Part shown: positions 16,271 to 24,597 of the stretch, piece by piece | Position numbering within the stretch: position 1 is the stretch's first letter | Layout of the letters: every line of letters begins with the position of its first letter | Assembly: GCA_030684405.1 (NCBI GenBank) | Contig: JAUXYA010000003.1 | Location: 1 to 57,102 of the forward strand | DNA: 57,102 nucleotides | From: Burkholderiales bacterium | GTDB taxonomy: Bacteria; Pseudomonadota; Gammaproteobacteria; Burkholderiales; SG8-41 | Direction of reading: 5' to 3' | The notes under the pieces: model-generated | The model's database searches: none | The model's input: the letters and a program-made list of their open reading frames with translations, nothing else | What the model was told of the DNA's origin: nothing | Translations under genes and position numbers: made by a program

Positions 16271-19200
16271 CTATTCCGCGGCGCTGCGCGGTCTGTCTGG
16301 AGCCGGGCGGATCCTCAGGCGGATCTCGCGGCGCAACTGTTCTTCGTCCCGCCCCTTGATGAAGAACTTGTGGACTTCACCTTCGTTGATCGCGGCCGTC
16401 GCGATGCCGAAATCACCGACGCCGCTGAGCATGATGCGCACGATTTCCGGATACATCAGCTTGACCCGGCGCAGGAATTCGACGCCGCTCATCTCCGGCA
16501 TGTTCTGGTCGGAGATGACGATGCTGACGGAATGCGTGGCCAGCAGTTCGAATGCGTCATGGGTGTTGCCGGCCGTCAGCACCGGGTGTCCGTCCTTCTG
16601 CAGCAGCAGCTTGTTCAGTAGCAGGTGGTCGTTGTCGTCGTCTACGATCAGCACCGCAGGCGTGCGGTCGGCGGCCTCGGTCAGGCGCGCACGGTGCAGT
16701 GGACGTTCGGCGCTGAGCAGGGCGGCGCAGGCTTCCGCCGGCAGCGGTTTGGAGAACAGGTAGCCCTGCGCCTCGTCGCAGTGGTTTTCACCGAGGAAGC
16801 GCAATTGTTCCTCGTTCTCGACACCCTCGGCGACAACCCGCAGCCCGAGGCTGTGTGCCAGAGTAATCACCGTCCGCGCAATCACCGCATCGTCGGCATC
16901 GACGGTAATGTCGCGCACGAAGGAGCGGTCGATCTTCAGCGCATCCAGCGGGAAGCGTTTCAGGTAGTTCAGGCTCGAGTAACCGGTGCCGAAATCGTCG
17001 GCGGCGAGCAGGATGCCCAGCGCCTCCAGCTGCTTGAGGATGACGATTGCTTCTTCCGGGTTCTCCATCAGCGAGCTCTCGGTGATCTCGATCTGGATCA
17101 GCTGTGGCTCGATGCCGGATTCTGCCAGTGCCCGGCGCATGATCTCGCTGAATCCGGGCTGGCGCAGTTGGCGCGCGGAAAGATTGATGGCCACCGGTAC
17201 CGGCTGGATGCCGGCATCGCGCCAGGCGCGGATCTGTGCGCAGGTGGCCTGCGCAACCCATTCGCCCACCGGTACGATGAGGCCGGTCTCCTCCAGCAGC
17301 GGGATGAACTGCGCCGGCGGCACCAGGCCCTGATCGGACGATTGCCAGCGCAGCAGCGCCTCAAGGCCCGATATCCGGCCGCTGGCAATATCCACCTTGG
17401 GTTGATAATGGAGCACGAACTCGTGGCGCTCCAGCGCCCGGCGCATGCGGGACTCCAACTGCAGCTTCTCGGCGGCGCGGGCATTCATTGCCTCGGTGTA
17501 AAACTGAAAGTTGTTGCGTCCGGCTGCCTTCGCGCCGTACATCGCGGCATCTGCATTCCTGAGCAAGGTTTCGATTTCGCTGCTGTCAGCCGGATAGAGC
17601 GCGATGCCGATGCTGACGGAGATAAACACCTCGTTGCCGTCGAGATCGTAGGGGGCGGCCAGCGCGCGCAGCACCTTCTGCGCAACATGCCCGGCATTCT
17701 GCGGGCTCCACAGTTCAGGCAGGATCACCGCGAACTCGTCACCGCTCAAGCGGGAGACGGTATCGCTGGGGCGAAGGGTTGCAGTCAGTCGTGCCGCCAC
17801 CTGCTTCAGCAAGAGGTCGCCGGTGACATGACCCAGTGTGTCGTTGACCCGCTTGAAGCGGTCGAGATCGAGGAACAGGATGCCGATGATCCAGTTGTTG
17901 CGGCGCGCCTGCGCCACGGCCTGGCGCAGGCGGTCGTTGAACAACACGCGGTTGGGCAACCCGGTAAGGCTGTCGAAGTGGGCGAGGTGGGCCAGCTGCT
18001 CGCGGGAGAGCTTGGCCTCGGTGACGTCCTCGGCGATGCCGGCGATACGGTAGACCTCGCCGTGCACATTGCGAATCGGGAACGCGCGGTCGTGCATCCA
18101 GCGTACACTGCCGTCGACATGCACGACGCGGTACTCGATGTCGTAGGTGCCCAGAGGCGCCTTCTCCCTGCGTGCATGCTGTACGCGCTGCCGGTCATCC
18201 ACGTGGATCGCCGCCAGCCAGGATTTCGGATTCTGCTCCAACTCGGCGAGCGAGTGCCCGGTGATCAGTTCGTAGTTGGGGCTGGCATACAGCGTGCGGC
18301 GCTGCTCCGCATCGGTAATCCAGAATACCTGAGGCACATGCTGCGCCAGCTGGCGGAACTGCTCGTCGCTCTCCTGCAGCGCGAGCAGCGTCGCCTGGTG
18401 CTCGTCCTGCAGGCTGAGATTGGTCAGCGCGTAGGAAATGTCGCCAGCCATCTGCCGCAGCAGACTGATGGCCTCGTCGTCGAAAAATCCCTGTTCGGTC
18501 GCTTGCAGGCCCATGACGCCGACCGTTTCCCCATTGCAGGTAAAGGGTAGGGACGCCAGCGAGCGGAATCCGTAATGCCGCGCACGTTCATGCCAGCGCG
18601 TCAACAACGGGTCGTTCAACAGGTCGTTGCTGAACATTATCCGGTTTTCGCGGAAGGCGCGGCTCGCCAGTCCCTTGCCTTCAGGCAGCGTCGGATTGGT
18701 GGATACCCGCAGGTCGTTGAAGTAATGCCTGCTGACGCCGGCATAGGCGACGACTTTCAGTTCTTCGGTCTCCGGTTCATGGAGGCGCACCCACGCCGAA
18801 CCCACGCCACCGTCGCTGACGGCGATCCGGCACACCGCACGGAACAGACTCTCGCGGTCGCGCGTGCGCATGATTGCCGCGTTGGTCGCGCTAAGCGTGC
18901 TGAAAAAGCGGTTCAGCCGCATGATGCGCATCTCGGCAAGCTTGTGTGCGGTGATATCGCGGTTGACGCCGACGATGCCGAAAACCCGGCCCGAGTGGTC
19001 CTTCAGCGGAATTTTCGCGGTGAGGTGCCACTGCGGCTTGCGTTCGTTGAAACCCTCTTTCGCGACATAAGTCCGGGTTTCGCGCTCATTCATCGGCAGG
19101 CCCGATGCGACGATTTTCCGGTCTTCCTCACGGTAGCGCTTCGCCATTTCAGGCGGGAACAGTTCATCGACAGTCTTGCCGATGAGTTGTTCATGGCGGT

Positions 19201-21907
19201 CGACACCGCGGATTTTCAGGTATGCGGTATTGGGCAGGATGATGCGGCCTTCGAGGTCGCGCACGTAGATTCGTTCCGGCAGGGCGTCGATCACCGTGCG
19301 CAGCAGCAGGCGCTCCTGGGCCAGGGCATCCTCGACTTTTTTCCGCTCCGAGATGTCCTCCATCATGCGCAGGAAGTACAGCGGCTCTCCAGCGGAATCG
19401 CGCACCAGCGAGACCGAGCGGTTGGTCCACACCAGCGAACCATCCTTGTGCCGGTACGGGCGCTGCGAGCTGAATACCTTCATCTCGCCCTTCAGCATTT
19501 GCTGCAGGTAGTGCGGACGGTCGGCTTCCAGGTATTCCGGCGTCAGGATGTCTGCGGTGGTCATCTGCAGCAGCTCGTCACGGGTATAGCCGAGGATTTC
19601 GCAGGCCTTCGGGTTGGTATCGAGGATGCGGCGGTCGAAGCCGGTATGCATGATGCCGACGGGGGCTGTATCGAAGGTCGCGCGGTAGCTGTCCTCGGCC
19701 CGGCGCCGCGCGGTGATGTCCTCGACCACCAGCACAAAATGGGGCTTCCCGTCCGCGATATCGCGGGCCAGCGATGTCGTGCGCCGCACCCAGATCAGGC
19801 TGCCGTCGCCGCGCAGGTAGCGTTTCTCAGAGCGGAAGTTTTCGACTTCACCAGCCAGCAGGCGGGCGCGTGCTGCGGTATCCATGCCGCTGTCGTCGGG
19901 ATGGCTGACCTGCTTCAGGTTCATCCGCAGCAGGGACTCGCGGTCGTAACCGGTCATCTCGCAGAACTTCTGGTTGACTTCGAGGATGTCGCTGTCGAAA
20001 TTCACCCTGACAATGCCCACTGCGGCCTGCTCGAAGGTCTGCTCGAGGCGCGCCTCGGCCTCCTTGCGCGAGGTGATGTCCTGGATCACGGCAATGACAT
20101 GCGAGGGCTTGCCATCCGCGCCACAAACCGAGGAGACGCTGATCGAGCACCAGATGACGCTGCCGTCCTTGCGCCGGTAGCGGCGCTCCCGGCTGTAACC
20201 GGTGATCTCGCCGCTGTGCAATCTGTCGTTGTATTTGTAGGCCTCGCCCTGGTCGTCGGGTAGCGTGACGTCGGCCGGGCTCAGGCGCATCATTTCTTCG
20301 TGCGAGTAGCCGAGCATGTCGCAGAATTTCTGGTTGATGCGCAGCCAGTACCTGCCACGCCCGCCGGGTCGGCGCAGGGTCATGCCCACGCCGGCCTGCT
20401 CGAAGGTGGCGCTGAACAGTTCTTCCTCTTCCTTGCGCCGGGTGATGTCCTCGACGACGCGGATCAGGTACAGGGGCCCGCCGTCCTCGTCGCGCGCCAT
20501 CGACACGGTGCGTTTGACCCAGATCAGACGGCCGTCCTTGCGCCGGTAACGCTTTTCACCTGAAAAGCTGTTGATCTCGCCGGCGAGTAACTGCTGGCGC
20601 TGAGTCAGGTCCTTGCCTTTGTCCTCGGGATGCACCACGTCGTGGGTGCTCATACCCTGGATTTCTTCCTGGCCGTAGCCCAGCATCTCGCAGAAGCGGC
20701 TGTTCGCCAGCAGATAGCGGTCATCGAGCGTGGTGTGGACGATGCCGACAGTAGCCTGTTCGAAGGTGGTGCGGAACTGCTGCTCGGCGGCACGGCGGCT
20801 GGAGACGTCCTGGATCATCGCGACGAAGTAATCTGGCTCGTTGCCGGCCTGGCGCACGCGCGCGACTGAGGCTTCGGCCCAGATCACGCTGCCGTCCTTG
20901 CGGATAAAGCGCTTCTCGCTCGAACTCGTGTTGGGCGCGCCGTCGACAGTCAGCTCATTGCGGTTGTGGACTGAGGTTTCGCGGTCCGCGGGATGGGTGA
21001 TGTCGTTCAGGTTACGGGCCAGCAGCTCGCTCCGCGCGTACCCCAGTATCGAACAGGCCGCGGGATTGGCGTCGACCACCCGTCCATCGAGCGCGGTATG
21101 CACGATGCCGATAGGCGCGTGTTCGAGGGTGGCGCGATATCGCTGTTCTGCGGAATTGCGTTCAGTGATGTCGGTGGCAACGCCGCCCAGCGCGTAGATT
21201 GCGCCGGAGGGGTAGCGCAGCGGGAACTTGGTGACCAGGGAACTGTGCAGACCGTCGACATAAAGCGCCTGTTCCTCGAAAGTCATTGCAATACCTGCCT
21301 CAAGCACCTGCCGATCATGGCCCTGGAACGCTGCGGCCTGTGCCCCTCCGAAAATCTCGGCATCGGTGCGGCCCAGTACGGTGCTCTCGTCGAGGCCAAA
21401 GGCTTGCAGGAAGCGGGGATTGACGTGCAGGTAGTGGCCCGCCGTGTCCTTGATGAAGGTCGGCGCCGGGCTGTTGTCGAGGAAGGCTTGCAGGCGGGCC
21501 TCGTTCTGCAGCAGTGTGTCGCGCAGCCGCCGGCGCTCCAGCGCGACCTGGATTACGACAGGCAAGCGGCTCAGCTGATCTTTGAGCAGGACATCGTCTG
21601 CCCCCTGCCGCAGGACTTCCTCCGCTTCCGCCTCGCGGATGGCGCCGGAAACCAGGATGAACGGGATGTCGAGGCCGCGTTCGCGCAGGAGAGTCAGCGC
21701 GCGCAGGCCGTTGAATCGCGGAAGATGGTAATCAGAGAGCACGATGTCGGGGCCGGCATCGAGCCCGGTCCGGTAGTCCGCCTCGGTCTGCACGCGCCTC
21801 CAGTCATAGCCGTGGCCGCTGCTGCGCAGGGTGGCCATCAGCAGTTCGGCGTCGGCATCCTGGTCCTCGACCAGCAATACGCGCAATGTGTGGACCGGAT
21901 TCAGCAT
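16271..21907 (-). CDS. Multi-PAS REC/GAF/GGDEF/EAL/REC signalling protein
   Basis: An 1878-residue soluble cyclic-di-GMP signalling protein. Approximate order: REC (8-125, phospho-acceptor Asp59 in LSDYH); seven PAS/PAC units of about 120 residues (135-1005); GAF (1020-1180); an eighth PAS (1190-1310); GGDEF (1320-1480) with SGDEF and an RPSD inhibitory site five residues before it; EAL (1495-1740) with [30 protein letters not shown] and VAEGVE; and a final REC (1755-1870, VISDQNMP). The EAL catalytic residues look intact. The first residue of the GGDEF signature is Ser, which may still allow cyclase activity. No transmembrane segment is seen. It may be part of a phosphorelay, since REC domains occupy both ends. 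A decayed paralogue lies upstream. Confidence 0.92.
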   Translation of the reverse strand: MLNPVHTLRVLLVEDQDADAELLMATLRSSGHGYDWRRVQTEADYRTGLDAGPDIVLSDYHLPRFNGLRALTLLRERGLDIPFILVSGAIREAEAEEVLRQGADDVLLKDQLSRLPVVIQVALERRRLRDTLLQNEARLQAFLDNSPAPTFIKDTAGHYLHVNPRFLQAFGLDESTVLGRTDAEIFGGAQAAAFQGHDRQVLEAGIAMTFEEQALYVDGLHSSLVTKFPLRYPSGAIYALGGVATDITERNSAEQRYRATLEHAPIGIVHTALDGRVVDANPAACSILGYARSELLARNLNDITHPADRETSVHNRNELTVDGAPNTSSSEKRFIRKDGSVIWAEASVARVRQAGNEPDYFVAMIQDVSSRRAAEQQFRTTFEQATVGIVHTTLDDRYLLANSRFCEMLGYGQEEIQGMSTHDVVHPEDKGKDLTQRQQLLAGEINSFSGEKRYRRKDGRLIWVKRTVSMARDEDGGPLYLIRVVEDITRRKEEEELFSATFEQAGVGMTLRRPGGRGRYWLRINQKFCDMLGYSHEEMMRLSPADVTLPDDQGEAYKYNDRLHSGEITGYSRERRYRRKDGSVIWCSISVSSVCGADGKPSHVIAVIQDITSRKEAEARLEQTFEQAAVGIVRVNFDSDILEVNQKFCEMTGYDRESLLRMNLKQVSHPDDSGMDTAARARLLAGEVENFRSEKRYLRGDGSLIWVRRTTSLARDIADGKPHFVLVVEDITARRRAEDSYRATFDTAPVGIMHTGFDRRILDTNPKACEILGYTRDELLQMTTADILTPEYLEADRPHYLQQMLKGEMKVFSSQRPYRHKDGSLVWTNRSVSLVRDSAGEPLYFLRMMEDISERKKVEDALAQERLLLRTVIDALPERIYVRDLEGRIILPNTAYLKIRGVDRHEQLIGKTVDELFPPEMAKRYREEDRKIVASGLPMNERETRTYVAKEGFNERKPQWHLTAKIPLKDHSGRVFGIVGVNRDITAHKLAEMRIMRLNRFFSTLSATNAAIMRTRDRESLFRAVCRIAVSDGGVGSAWVRLHEPETEELKVVAYAGVSRHYFNDLRVSTNPTLPEGKGLASRAFRENRIMFSNDLLNDPLLTRWHERARHYGFRSLASLPFTCNGETVGVMGLQATEQGFFDDEAISLLRQMAGDISYALTNLSLQDEHQATLLALQESDEQFRQLAQHVPQVFWITDAEQRRTLYASPNYELITGHSLAELEQNPKSWLAAIHVDDRQRVQHARREKAPLGTYDIEYRVVHVDGSVRWMHDRAFPIRNVHGEVYRIAGIAEDVTEAKLSREQLAHLAHFDSLTGLPNRVLFNDRLRQAVAQARRNNWIIGILFLDLDRFKRVNDTLGHVTGDLLLKQVAARLTATLRPSDTVSRLSGDEFAVILPELWSPQNAGHVAQKVLRALAAPYDLDGNEVFISVSIGIALYPADSSEIETLLRNADAAMYGAKAAGRNNFQFYTEAMNARAAEKLQLESRMRRALERHEFVLHYQPKVDIASGRISGLEALLRWQSSDQGLVPPAQFIPLLEETGLIVPVGEWVAQATCAQIRAWRDAGIQPVPVAINLSARQLRQPGFSEIMRRALAESGIEPQLIQIEITESSLMENPEEAIVILKQLEALGILLAADDFGTGYSSLNYLKRFPLDALKIDRSFVRDITVDADDAVIARTVITLAHSLGLRVVAEGVENEEQLRFLGENHCDEAQGYLFSKPLPAEACAALLSAERPLHRARLTEAADRTPAVLIVDDDNDHLLLNKLLLQKDGHPVLTAGNTHDAFELLATHSVSIVISDQNMPEMSGVEFLRRVKLMYPEIVRIMLSGVGDFGIATAAINEGEVHKFFIKGRDEEQLRREIRLRIRPAPDRPRSAAE

Positions 21908-22212
21908 GAGCAGTTATTGCCGGTTGCAGTCAGGACGCGTTGTGCAGAGCTGCATTTTCCTGTGTTGTACGCGGGCAGGAGGTTCATCGTTAACCCTGTC
22001 TTTGGGTTTCAGTTTTGCGCGTATAACCTGATGACAAGGATAGGGCAGATTTTGCCAATTGTGGTGCAATAAGGCTGTTTGGAGCGCGATGTAGGCTGTC
22101 CGTGTCTGAGGGGAGCCAGTGGTTCCGGTTTGAGAGTCCGGTTTTTTAAGCAGGCTCCCGGTCTGCACGGTTTATTGCCGCGCTAATTGGCGCTGCTCGC
22201 CATTTGCCGTGA
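21908..22212. other. Intergenic region upstream of the multi-PAS gene
   Basis: About 305 bp with no convincing reading frame, hairpin terminator or repeat shared with other parts of the window. It must contain the promoter of the multi-PAS gene (minus strand), but no clear -35/-10 pair could be assigned by eye. Confidence 0.5.
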
Positions 22213-23045
22213 TTATGTGCTCGCATTCTGTGCAGTATGGCCGATTCTGCGTTTGATTTCGCGGCGCAGCATTTCTTCGTCTCGTCCTTTAACGAAAAAC
22301 CTCTGGACCTCGCCATGGTTGATGGCGGCGGTTGCGGTATTGAAATCGTCGGTGCCGCTGAGCATGATGCGCATGGTATCCGGGTACATCAGCTTCACTC
22401 GACGCAGAAAGTCCACGCCGCTCATCTGCGGCATGTTCTGGTCGGAAATCACGATGCCGACGTGGTTGCTGGTCAGCAGTTCGAAGGCTTTGTGTGTATC
22501 GCTGGCGGTGAGTATGTGGTGGCCGTCTTTCTGCAGCATGATCTGCGCCAGCATCAGGTCATTCCTGTTGTCGTCGACAACCAGGATTGCCGGTTTTTGG
22601 TCAGCGGCCGCTGGTTCCCGACGCGGGCCGTGCAGCGGGTGGCCTGAGGACAGCAGTACCGAGCACTCTTCCGCGGGCAGCGGTTTTGAGAATAGGAAGC
22701 CCTGTGCTTCGTCGCAATGGTTGTCGCCGAGGAAGGCGAGCTGTTCCTCGGTTTCCACACCTTCGGCGATGACTTTGAGTCCCAGGCTGTGTGCGAGGGT
22801 AATCACCGTGCGTGCAATGACCGCATCGTCTTCGTTGACCGTTATGTCGTGGACGAACGAGCGATCGATCTTGAGGGCGTCCAGCGGGAAACGCACCAGG
22901 TAGCCCAAGCTGGAGTATCCGGTGCCGAAATCGTAGGTCCGCCGTGCGTTTCTCAGCCCTTGCGATCGCTGATGTCGCACACGATCGTCTCAACTCCGAC
23001 CACCTCGCCTTGGTTACTCAGCGGGTGCGGATACTGCGAGAAACC
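22213..23045 (-). pseudogene. Decayed PAS/EAL-REC paralogue
   Basis: The last 250 codons encode the end of an EAL domain, starting at DFGTGYSS, and a complete REC domain ([12 protein letters not shown]). Both are very similar to the C-terminus of the neighbouring 1878-residue protein. Upstream, in another frame, lies the end of a PAS/PAC unit ([16 protein letters not shown], then DISDRKG and a stop), which begins abruptly after the CusF-like gene. The GGDEF domain and most of EAL are missing, and the junction near 22935 is frameshifted. This is the relic of a second multi-domain protein after an internal deletion. The REC part might still be translated from ATG 22980 but has no clear ribosome-binding site. 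Confidence 0.8.
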
Positions 23046-23057
23046 ACGTTGACGTTG

Positions 23058-23396
23058 TTACTTTGCAGCTTCAATGCCGGTCACGGTATACACGCTGCCG
23101 ATCTTCTCCGCACTGAAGCGGACCTTGTCGCCGGCCTTGATGCCTTGCAGCAAGGCCGGATCCTTGACCTGAAACACCATGGTCATCGGCGGCATGTCGA
23201 GATTGGGGATGGGGCCGTGGCGCAGGGTGATTTTCTTGGTATCCAGATCGACCCGGCGCACCTCGGCGTCCGACAGCGCGCTTTTTGCGGAGGCAGCTGC
23301 AGGTGCCGGATGGTGGGCCGCATGGTCTGCGGCAGTTTGCTGGGCGTAGACGGGTGCACTCGCGAGGATCGCGGCGATCAACAGGGTTTTTCTCAT
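23058..23396 (-). CDS. CusF-like periplasmic copper-binding protein
   Basis: A 112-residue exported protein: signal peptide to about residue 18 (APVYAQ), a His-rich linker (DHAAHHPAP), then a CusF-type small beta-barrel with the copper-site region LRHGPI and MPPMTMVF, followed by KAGDKVRF. CusF binds Cu(I)/Ag(I) with His, two Met and a Trp cap; the Trp position appears to be Met here, as in many CusF-like proteins. It would carry periplasmic copper to an efflux system or to the neighbouring oxidase. It is the last gene of the copper operon. Confidence 0.85.
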   Translation of the reverse strand: MRKTLLIAAILASAPVYAQQTAADHAAHHPAPAAASAKSALSDAEVRRVDLDTKKITLRHGPIPNLDMPPMTMVFQVKDPALLQGIKAGDKVRFSAEKIGSVYTVTGIEAAK

Positions 23397-23429
23397 GGCA
23401 ATTCTCCTGGGGGATTTGTATCGGGCTGA

Positions 23430-23870
23430 TCAGTAACGGGCATAAATGGAATGGCGGCCGTCTTTGTTCACCAGCAGCACGTTGTAGCGCTGCGGTGTCG
23501 GCGACTCCATGCCCGGCGAGCCCTGCGGCATGCCGGGCACGGCAAGCCCGGCCGCGACGGGGCGCTCGGCGAGCAGGCGCTTGATTTCACGCGCCGGCAC
23601 ATGGCCCTCGATGGCATAACCTTCGACAACACCCGTGTGGCAACCGCCGAGGTTTGCGGGAATGCCGCGGCGCTTGCGCTCATCGGCGGTGTCTTCGACT
23701 GCGACCGACTTCACACGGAAGCCGTTGGCGCGCAGATGATCCATCCACGCGCCGCAGCAGCCTCAACTTGGGTTCAGATAGACCGTGACCAGCGGTGGTT
23801 CGCTACTGTGGGCGACTCCGGTCATTGCAGCCACTGCCAGCGCGAATATGAATTGACGTCGCTTAAGCAT
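23430..23870 (-). CDS. DUF411 metal-binding protein with in-frame TGA (possible selenoprotein)
   Basis: Reading from ATG 23870 gives a signal-peptide-like start (MLKRRQFIFALAVAAM...AHS), then VTVYLNPS, a TGA at 23765-23763, then GCCGAWMDHLRANGF and the rest of a complete DUF411 domain (GGCHTGVVEGYAIEGHVPA, AGLAVPGMPQGSPGME) to the stop, 146 codons in all counting the TGA. DUF411 proteins normally read PSCGCC or PTCGCC here, so the TGA replaces exactly the first Cys. Nothing else is damaged. A SECIS-like hairpin follows (23727-23753). Either Sec is inserted, or this is a single nonsense mutation or sequencing error; a product starting at internal ATG 23744 would lack the motif. DUF411 proteins sit in copper-resistance operons, as here, and are thought to bind metal through these Cys. 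Confidence 0.7.
23727..23753 (-). promoter_or_regulatory. SECIS-like hairpin after the in-frame TGA
   Basis: In gene direction, GGCGCG pairs with CGCGCC. The stem continues through two G-U pairs and GAT/ATC to give 11 pairs closed by the five-base loop GGATC. The loop starts 20 bases after the TGA. The published bacterial SECIS model asks for an apical loop 16-37 bases from UGA, 3-14 bases long, with a G among its first two bases; all are met. Pairing was done by hand, and GC-rich DNA forms such stems by chance fairly often. Confidence 0.55.
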
Positions 23871-23876
23871 TGCCGA

Positions 23877-24380
23877 TTACCTCTGGGTTACGTTGACTTT
23901 GCCGACCATGCCGGCCTCGAAATGTCCGGGCAGCAGGCAGCCGAAATGAAATTCACCGGCCTTGGTGAATTGCCAGATGACGGTTTCGGTTTTGCCGGGC
24001 GCGACGTGGGCCATGTACGGTTCGTCGTGTTCCATGTTGGGGAATTTTTTCATCAGCTCGGCATGCTCCTTCAGCTCCGCCATATTACCGAGCACGAACT
24101 CGTGCATGACCTTGCCGGAGTTTTTGACGATGAAGCGAATGGTCTCGCCCTGCTTGACTGAAACGGAGGCAGGGATGAAGCGCATCTTGTCGTTCATGTC
24201 GATATTGATCGTGCGCGTGATCTTTTTCGGATCACCCTGTTTGCCGAAGGCTTTTTCTTCCGGGTTGATCGCGGCGGGTTTGCCGCTTTTTTTGCCATGA
24301 GCTTCACTGTGGGCCCAGACGGGCGTGGCGGTGAGTGCGGCGACCAGCAGCGAGATGGCCAGAGGGGTGCGGTATGTCAT
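23877..24380 (-). CDS. Periplasmic cupredoxin (copper tolerance)
   Basis: A 167-residue exported blue-copper-type protein. It has a signal peptide to about residue 23 (TPVWAHS), a Lys/His-rich linker, and a plastocyanin-like fold with probable copper ligands His in VMHEFVLG and Cys, His, Met in GCLLPGHFEAGM. It resembles cupredoxins of copper-resistance operons, for example the CopI type, which protect periplasmic enzymes from Cu(I). It lies between the multicopper oxidase and DUF411 genes; its stop is six bases before the DUF411 ATG. The AT-rich element at 24391-24425 lies immediately upstream of its start. Confidence 0.85.
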   Translation of the reverse strand: MTYRTPLAISLLVAALTATPVWAHSEAHGKKSGKPAAINPEEKAFGKQGDPKKITRTINIDMNDKMRFIPASVSVKQGETIRFIVKNSGKVMHEFVLGNMAELKEHAELMKKFPNMEHDEPYMAHVAPGKTETVIWQFTKAGEFHFGCLLPGHFEAGMVGKVNVTQR

Positions 24381-24390
24381 CGGATATCCT

Positions 24391-24425
24391 ATAAAAATAT
24401 GAATAAAAACAAGTACTTATATAAA
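24391..24425 (-). repeat. AT-rich element upstream of the cupredoxin gene
   Basis: Read with the gene it is TTATATAAGTACTTG followed by TTTTTATTCATATTTTTAT, ending ten bases before the cupredoxin ATG. It aligns without gaps to the tract before ccoO (6005-6041), in the same orientation relative to the gene. A related tract is at 54570-54599. Confidence 0.5.
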
Positions 24426-24448
24426 CCAAAAAAATGACTCTTTTATCC

Positions 24449-24557
24449 GTGGCCCGGATGGAGGCCGCAGGCCGGAATCCGGGAACAGTGACTCGTTGAG
24501 AAGACTGACCCGGATTCCACTTCGTTTCATCCCATTGGGCTACAGCCTCGCGAGGCG
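24449..24557 (-). repeat. Dispersed repeat, family B, copy 1
   Basis: On the minus strand: a small hairpin (GCCTCGCGAGGC), then TGTAGCCC, GATGAAACGAAGTGGAATCC, a spacer, and CCCGGATTCCGGCCTGCGGC. The arms GGAATCCGGG and CCCGGATTCC form an inverted repeat. The same element is at 56876-56985 in the opposite orientation. It fills the gap between the multicopper oxidase and cupredoxin genes. Confidence 0.85.
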
Positions 24558-24597
24558 CATACCATGACGGGAGGAAATTTCATTTTGTCAGGCGCTC

